Of a stretch of DNA of 64,000 nt, positions 59,175 to 64,000 are shown piece by piece (the first letter of the stretch is position 1; each line of letters starts with the position of its first letter). Under the pieces are notes generated by a model that saw nothing but the letters and a program-made list of their open reading frames with translations, had not been told where the DNA came from and made no database searches. Source of the DNA: Cheiracanthium punctorium (lineage: Eukaryota; Arthropoda; Arachnida; Araneae; Cheiracanthiidae); NCBI GenBank assembly GCA_038373885.1, contig JAWZYV010001796.1, positions 328,501-392,500 of the forward strand. The letters run 5' to 3'. The position numbers were made by a program, and so were the translations under genes.

Positions 59175-59993
59175 TAATATATAATAACGTGCACTCTAAA
59201 CAGCTACTATCAAATCTAATCTAATTCTAATGTAATTTAATAATTTTTGTACACTTCTGAAAAAAAAGAAACATTTATTAATTTTGTTTCATTTAAAGTG
59301 GTTAATATCTCTCAAATCCTCATTTATTTTTATTTTTAGTTTTTTTTAAACACAATTAGTATTATTTTATTGAACTGTTGTGACTTTTTTGTGTGTGTGA
59401 GAGATACTTTTATAGAAATATTAAAACATTTCAATATTTTCAAATAGACGAAAGTGACATATAAATTTAGTGGCAATGATGCAAACATATACAGCAGCAA
59501 AAACACACCAACATAAACAATACGTGCCCACTGCTTAGAAAAATATTGACACATTATGTGTACTATTTGCTTTGCTTTTTGTGCTTTAGGTTCGATTCTT
59601 AGTAGGCTTAAGAGATTTCAACTTAGTGCAGAAAAAGTGCTGGTTTAAGGCATAGCTGCCCCAACAGTGTAGTTCTATTTCAGTGTAACTTTCAGCTATT
59701 AAGGCTGAGATGAAACTCTACCCTTTTGAAATATAATAAACTCCTCGGCTACGGAAATCAGAATCTTCCTCTTGCTATCTCAAAAACAGGGACAGTAATT
59801 ATAGATTGAAAAGAGATAGTCCCTTTTTTTCAAGTAACTAAGTAAAATATAATTTTGTTGCTACATTCTTGTCACATTGAATACCACTCATTGCGACCAC
59901 GCTCTGGCCCAGTTATCGGCAACTTAAGTGGCGTTCTTTCATCAGATCTACTGCACCTAAATAAAAAATAAAAAACTTGGAAATCCTGAACTC
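59175..59993. other. Intergenic, no gene seen
   Basis: AT-rich; upstream part of the retrotransposon relic may begin near 59880 but is not readable. Confidence 0.35.
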
Positions 59994-60560
59994 ATGAGAC
60001 ATATGGCTGTTGAGACTATCAAAAAGAAACACCGATTAATGCACTTCAAATATGCACAGATGTCAGAAAGAGTGATCAGGTCCATTCTGGTGGCAGTGTC
60101 TTTATCAGTTGTGCTACTTGTACTTGTGAATTTAGATGTAAGAATTCAAACTTACGTTCTGTTTTCAGATCAGAACTCACTGCAATCAAAAATAAGCTTG
60201 AGCTATGTCGAGAAGATTGCCGAGCCTGATTTTGTGACTACCCGGATTCTTACTGACAGCCAATCCCCAGTTCAACACCTAAGTTACTAGTTGAATGTAG
60301 GTGCCAGGGCTGGAATATCCATTTTGAACATGATTAAAGGCTTTCATTGAATTTCAGTATGTTCAATGGATTCCCTCAAATGTCGGTATTTAGTGGCAAT
60401 GCGATTGCAGATGCTTTGGCAGAGGCTGTTACTTTGGAGACTCCGGACTGTTGCCGGACATGCCTTCTACTTTCAGTGAGGTTATCCCCGAAAACATGAA
60501 ATTCCATAGGGACTTTTCGAGTGTACCACCTGTACATGAGTGGTACCAGGGATCTCTCAC
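59994..60560 (+). pseudogene. Non-LTR retrotransposon RNase H domain, broken
   Basis: Across three frames in order: CTDVRKSDQVHSGGSVFI (degenerate YTDGS start of RNase H, about 60051), SVFRSELTAI (second acidic residue), ILTDSQSPVQHLS (third, about 60240), VQWIPS and GNAIADALAEA (about 60360-60420), and VPPVHEWYQG (about 60525). This is the RNase H tail of Jockey/R1-type LINE polyproteins of arthropods. It has several frameshifts and stops; the reverse transcriptase is absent. Confidence 0.78.
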
Positions 60561-60874
60561 ACCCGGGCCGCGGACCGATGTCTGTCCGTAGATCAAATGG
60601 TACCCTGACGCCCGAGGAACATTAAATTATTTCCTTTTTTCTTTGTGGTGTATATCACTAAGTTTAAATGTTAAATCACCTTAGATTCATTTTTTGGTGT
60701 AACTGTATTTTATTTTGAAAAATGTTTCAATACAATTAAATTAAAATTATTAAATCAAAAGAATCCAAAACAATCAACGCCAACACCCCTTGCCCTCACC
60801 TTTCAGTTGGCCACGGTAAAATTAACCAATGCTGACCGATCCGCGGTGATAAAAAGTTTGGGGAGCAGTGTTCT
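60541..60874. mobile_element. Possible hAT remnant
   Basis: The right side GATAAAAAGTTTGGGGAGCA read in reverse resembles hAT ends of the CAGTGCTCCCCAAACTTTTT type, and CCGCGG occurs at both 60568 and 60839. Borders not resolved. Confidence 0.3.
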
Positions 60875-61154
60875 AGAGTTCTCTGTATAGGTGATCCTCT
60901 TTATGAGGGTAATAGCGGCGAGTAAATTTGTATTTCTCGTTTTGCTAGTAGACACTTGAGGTTTCTCTACACCAAGTGCAGGGCTGCTCAGGCTTTGCCT
61001 TCTCATATTTTAAACTGCGTTGATTTTACCTCGGATGACGTTATTTTTTCTGAGCTTCACCCTTTTCAGATTTTCTGTGGATTTTTAGGAACTTGGCCTG
61101 AATTGCTACGACCATTTTTGGGATTAGAAACAGCAGCATCAGAAGCAACAACAA

Positions 61155-61470
61155 CATTTGCTTTAATTAATAGGAAATTGCCTTCTGTGTACCTTTCTAG
61201 AAGCAATTAAGTGCTTCCTGAACGTGCATGTATATATAATTAATTGGGACACTCCTGCGCAAAGTTAATGTTCCTAAATTGTTTCATCTTGTAAGCGACA
61301 CATGTGATAGATTACTACTCTGTTCAATTATATTTTGCTGTACACTCGAGGTTTAATAGATAGTGAACTCTTTTTAAAAAGCTGCGATGGTGTTTTCAGT
61401 AGTTTTGGACACGTGAAAAAAAATAGCATGATAATTCTCCATTTGTAAATGGATTTTTGGAGAGGACCAT
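61155..61470 (+). repeat. ~300-bp dispersed pair, copy 2
   Basis: Second copy of 53771-54075, about 80% similar by eye, same order of blocks, no visible termini. Confidence 0.75.
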
Positions 61471-63060
61471 TTATAATGCGCCAACTCAGTTAAAATGAAA
61501 ATGTCCTGTCTTTCTTTTTAGGACAGCATTGTAGCAGACAATGTTCTAGAATGAAATGACATCGTAGTTTATTAGTCATGGCGCATTTATATGACAAAGA
61601 CAGACAGAACTTAATATCATGCAATTGTAATGTCAAGCATTTTTGGTGATATTTTGACACATTGGTTTCTCTCTGGTGAAATTCTGCAGTCTTTGAAAAT
61701 TAAGTACTCGTGGTTACGTTTTATTTAAAAAAAAAGGTTTTTGTGTTGTTCTTCTTGATAGTGCTATTTTATTAATTTTCCTTTTTTTTGGTGTGTGTGT
61801 GTGTCTTTTACGACTTTTTCTTGAGGCTTCTTCAAATATAATATTTACGTATTTCAAATTTTTGATAAAATGGTTTTTTTTTTTTCAATTGAAGGATGGT
61901 GGAATAAAAATTCAGTGTAAATCAACTATGAAATTCAGTTGTTAAAAATAATCTTTGTTTTTAAAAACGGCTTAACAGTAGTTAGAGTTTCGATACCGGA
62001 CTTAAAAGTTAATATTTTTTGTTTCAAAGCTCGCATAAGGCTGGTTCGGCGTCTTCAGCAGACAGCGGTGTTCAAAGCCACCCCGTTAGGACTGGCCACC
62101 CTGGCTCCATGCGGACTTGATTTGATGAATTCGGTGCCGCTTATCCGCGTTCAGACTAGCGCTTTTACCATTCTTCTTGTAGCTAATGTCGCAAAAATCG
62201 TAAGCACAAAATATCAGACCGTTCACACTCTTGATTTGAAAGTTTTGATTCGGTTGGGGAGGGGGGGGGGGTTCTAGGTGAAACGAAAATAGGTTGAGTA
62301 CGGTGCATTCGGGAAGAATGATTGATGTTGACATCTTTTCCCCACCTTGAAAACGTATTAACAAAAGAAGAGGTGAAATCATAGAGACGATAGAGACATT
62401 AGGCACGGATTTGGAAAGAACTTAAATCCCAGAAAACTGGTTTTATCGTCGCTGACTGACGTCATAACTAAGACCGATAGCTATAATAACTCGAACGACA
62501 ATAAGAACGTAGTCTTACCGCATCAGCGTGGGCTGCGCCGACATGCCAGTGTTGGTCCAGAACATATACGATGGGACTGAGTTTGCTGGGGTATCTCTTT
62601 TTCTAGAATTTGGTAACTCAATCTATTGTAATTTTTTTTTTTTGTATTTTCGAAATAAGAAAAAACGAAATCTTGAATTTAGAGTACGTTTAGTCAAACA
62701 CTAGTGGCAGACGGATATTCGTCCTTTTTTTATTATTAATATCTCTGTTCATTTCTGGAAAAGTAAAACTACTATATAAAATTGTGGGTTGTGTAGATTA
62801 GCACCGGATGAACCAGACTTAATTCAAAAGTACCAGTCTAACACAAAATATGTCCCTGCTTTGAGATGATACTTTTTGAATTTACCAGAAATACCTATAT
62901 GAGATGATGTTACTTATAAGTCACAACATGCATCCGGTAACTGTCTAATAATGGGAATCGGCACACGTACATGGGCTAGAGATGATAGTGGTTTATTTCG
63001 CAACTGAAAAACAGACGATTTGCTTTTGTCAGATTACTAATCATTATAACATGAAACTGT
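61471..63060. other. Intergenic, no gene accepted
   Basis: A GC-richer patch (62040-62280) is open on both strands (+ 61939-62277, - 62086-62406) but shows no domain. G-run at 62260. Confidence 0.3.
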
Positions 63061-63156
63061 CTGTTGCAGGGTGAATAATAATTCACGGTCCTTGCCAGAA
63101 CAAATATACCGCGTACAATTTCATCTCTTTGCAAACTATCTTGTAAAGGTCCAGAA

Positions 63157-63441
63157 TTACATCAATTTTTCTTCGTTCGTAATGTTCAAACTTTTGCTTA
63201 ATGGTATCTCCTCCGCAACAGTTAACCCGAAGGTATTAAAATTAACTGTAGCCGACAGGCCTATACAAGACAGACACATCGTTGTTTGAATGTCTGCTAG
63301 TTTACTACTTAACTGAGTAGCTACAGCATAAAAGTCAAACATCTGCTTCCACAATATCCAATTCGCTGACATTCCATCTTCAGTAACTTCCAACTCTCTT
63401 AGACGACATGCAGCATTAGATTCGTTCGCTACACTAGGCAT
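63157..63441 (-). pseudogene. LTR-retrotransposon gag-like fragment
   Basis: Reading leftwards from ATG at 63441: a short leader, then NWILWKQMFDFYAVAT and a KLADIQTTMCLSCIG segment. These match the NWxxWKQxFxxY...K..IQ...L...IG pattern at the start of gag in arthropod Ty3/gypsy-type elements. Stops end the frame; RDEIVRGIFVLART continues in a shifted frame to about 63070. No LTR, protease or polymerase in the window. Confidence 0.65.
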
Positions 63442-64000
63442 TTTTTCACAATAAAACTAAACTTCCTTTTAACCCTTTCGTCACCCTTTCGTCACCCTGA
63501 ACCTCATATGAGGCTCCTACTTCAAATAACAATATTGAGAGACAAAAATATTGAATTTAGTATTTTTTTTTCACTGATATCAGTATCATTAATTCATGTA
63601 GAAAGTATGTGAGGCTCTTAACTGGATGCATAAATCGTGCCTAGATTGCAGTACTAGTCCATTTACCGTATTTTCCGGTAATAACGCCGCAAATAGATAA
63701 TTATTTCTATTTATAGAACTAGTTTAACGCCGCACCGAGAATAACACCGCACTTTTTAAAAAGTATTGTAGAATCAAGCTTATCAAGTTTAGATGTGTTA
63801 TTTTAGGTAATACTATAAAGTAGTACACATAAAATTAAACAATTATAATTAAAATAATTTACCATGTAATATATAAATTTACGATGTTTGTCAATACGTC
63901 ATTATTAGTATAATTTTTTTATCTATTTTTAGAATATACATATGCATATATATATATATATACTACGGCCTGTTTTCTACTTCAGAAAATCCGTCAAAAT
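63442..64000. other. Window end; transposon termini
   Basis: TTAACCCTTTCGTCACC at about 63469 looks like the left end of a TTAA element, with TTTCGTCACCC tandemly doubled. TTACCGTATTTTCCGG at about 63663, followed by AACGCCGC and AACACCGC words, looks like another element start running out of the window. (TA)n at 63945-63962. Confidence 0.35.

Noticed and set aside
61939..62406. Overlapping 112- and 106-codon frames on opposite strands
   Set aside because: No recognisable domain, codon use or splice context; both strands open suggests composition.

Overview
This is an AT-rich eukaryotic window. Its only intact gene is a nine-exon cytochrome P450 of the mitochondrial clan on the + strand (coding exons 30247..43127). 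The gene has canonical GT-AG introns, no operon-like packing and a dense load of small DNA transposons. An arthropod is likely, and a chelicerate such as a spider is my best guess. That guess rests on the P450 type, the abundance of Tc1/mariner, hAT and TTAA-type (piggyBac-like) elements, the Helitrons, and the spider-like RNase H and gag remnants. No decisive taxonomic marker is present.

Layout. 1..27800 is intergenic. It holds a mariner-like relic (1178..2122), a TA-flanked element with a frameshifted transposase start inside ~155-bp inverted repeats (4009..4831), a nest of hAT and TA MITEs (7275..8690), a Tc1-like relic (9967..10529), a 196-bp triplication (12618..13206), a Helitron 3' end (15344), a foldback element built on a ~78-bp tandem array (17076..18713), a TA MITE (18737..19182), a TTAA element (21369..22502), tandem repeats (23032..23700), an element with a nested TTAA MITE (23841..24868), and a 473/487-bp tandem duplication leading into two TTAA MITEs that share one TTAA (25331..26806).

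27821..43208 is the P450 locus. It comprises a possible TATA promoter and non-coding first exon, nine coding exons, a polyadenylation signal, and eight introns carrying at least seven inverted-repeat or transposon insertions. Two of these are near-perfect or complete palindromes and one is a 0.8-kb long inverted repeat.

43209..64000 is again intergenic and repeat-rich. It has a hAT MITE (44049..44195), a mariner-like relic (45182..45626), TTAA elements (45794..46390 and 48622..49230), paired degenerate repeats (50219..51600), a 108-bp MITE (51957..52064), three copies of an unusual 172-bp-unit element with (CA)n (52959..56096), a non-autonomous Helitron (56901..58990) with a MITE at its 3' end, a non-LTR retrotransposon RNase H relic (59994..60560) and a retrotransposon gag relic at 63157..63441.

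Only the P450 is likely to make a functional protein. By family it should be a mitochondrial haem monooxygenase fed electrons by adrenodoxin/adrenodoxin reductase; its substrate cannot be read from sequence. Nothing here looks like a new multi-gene system. The most novel material is structural: the 172-bp-unit element family with constant AAAAATC-type target duplications, the foldback/array element at 17-18.7 kb, and the palindromes in the P450 introns.
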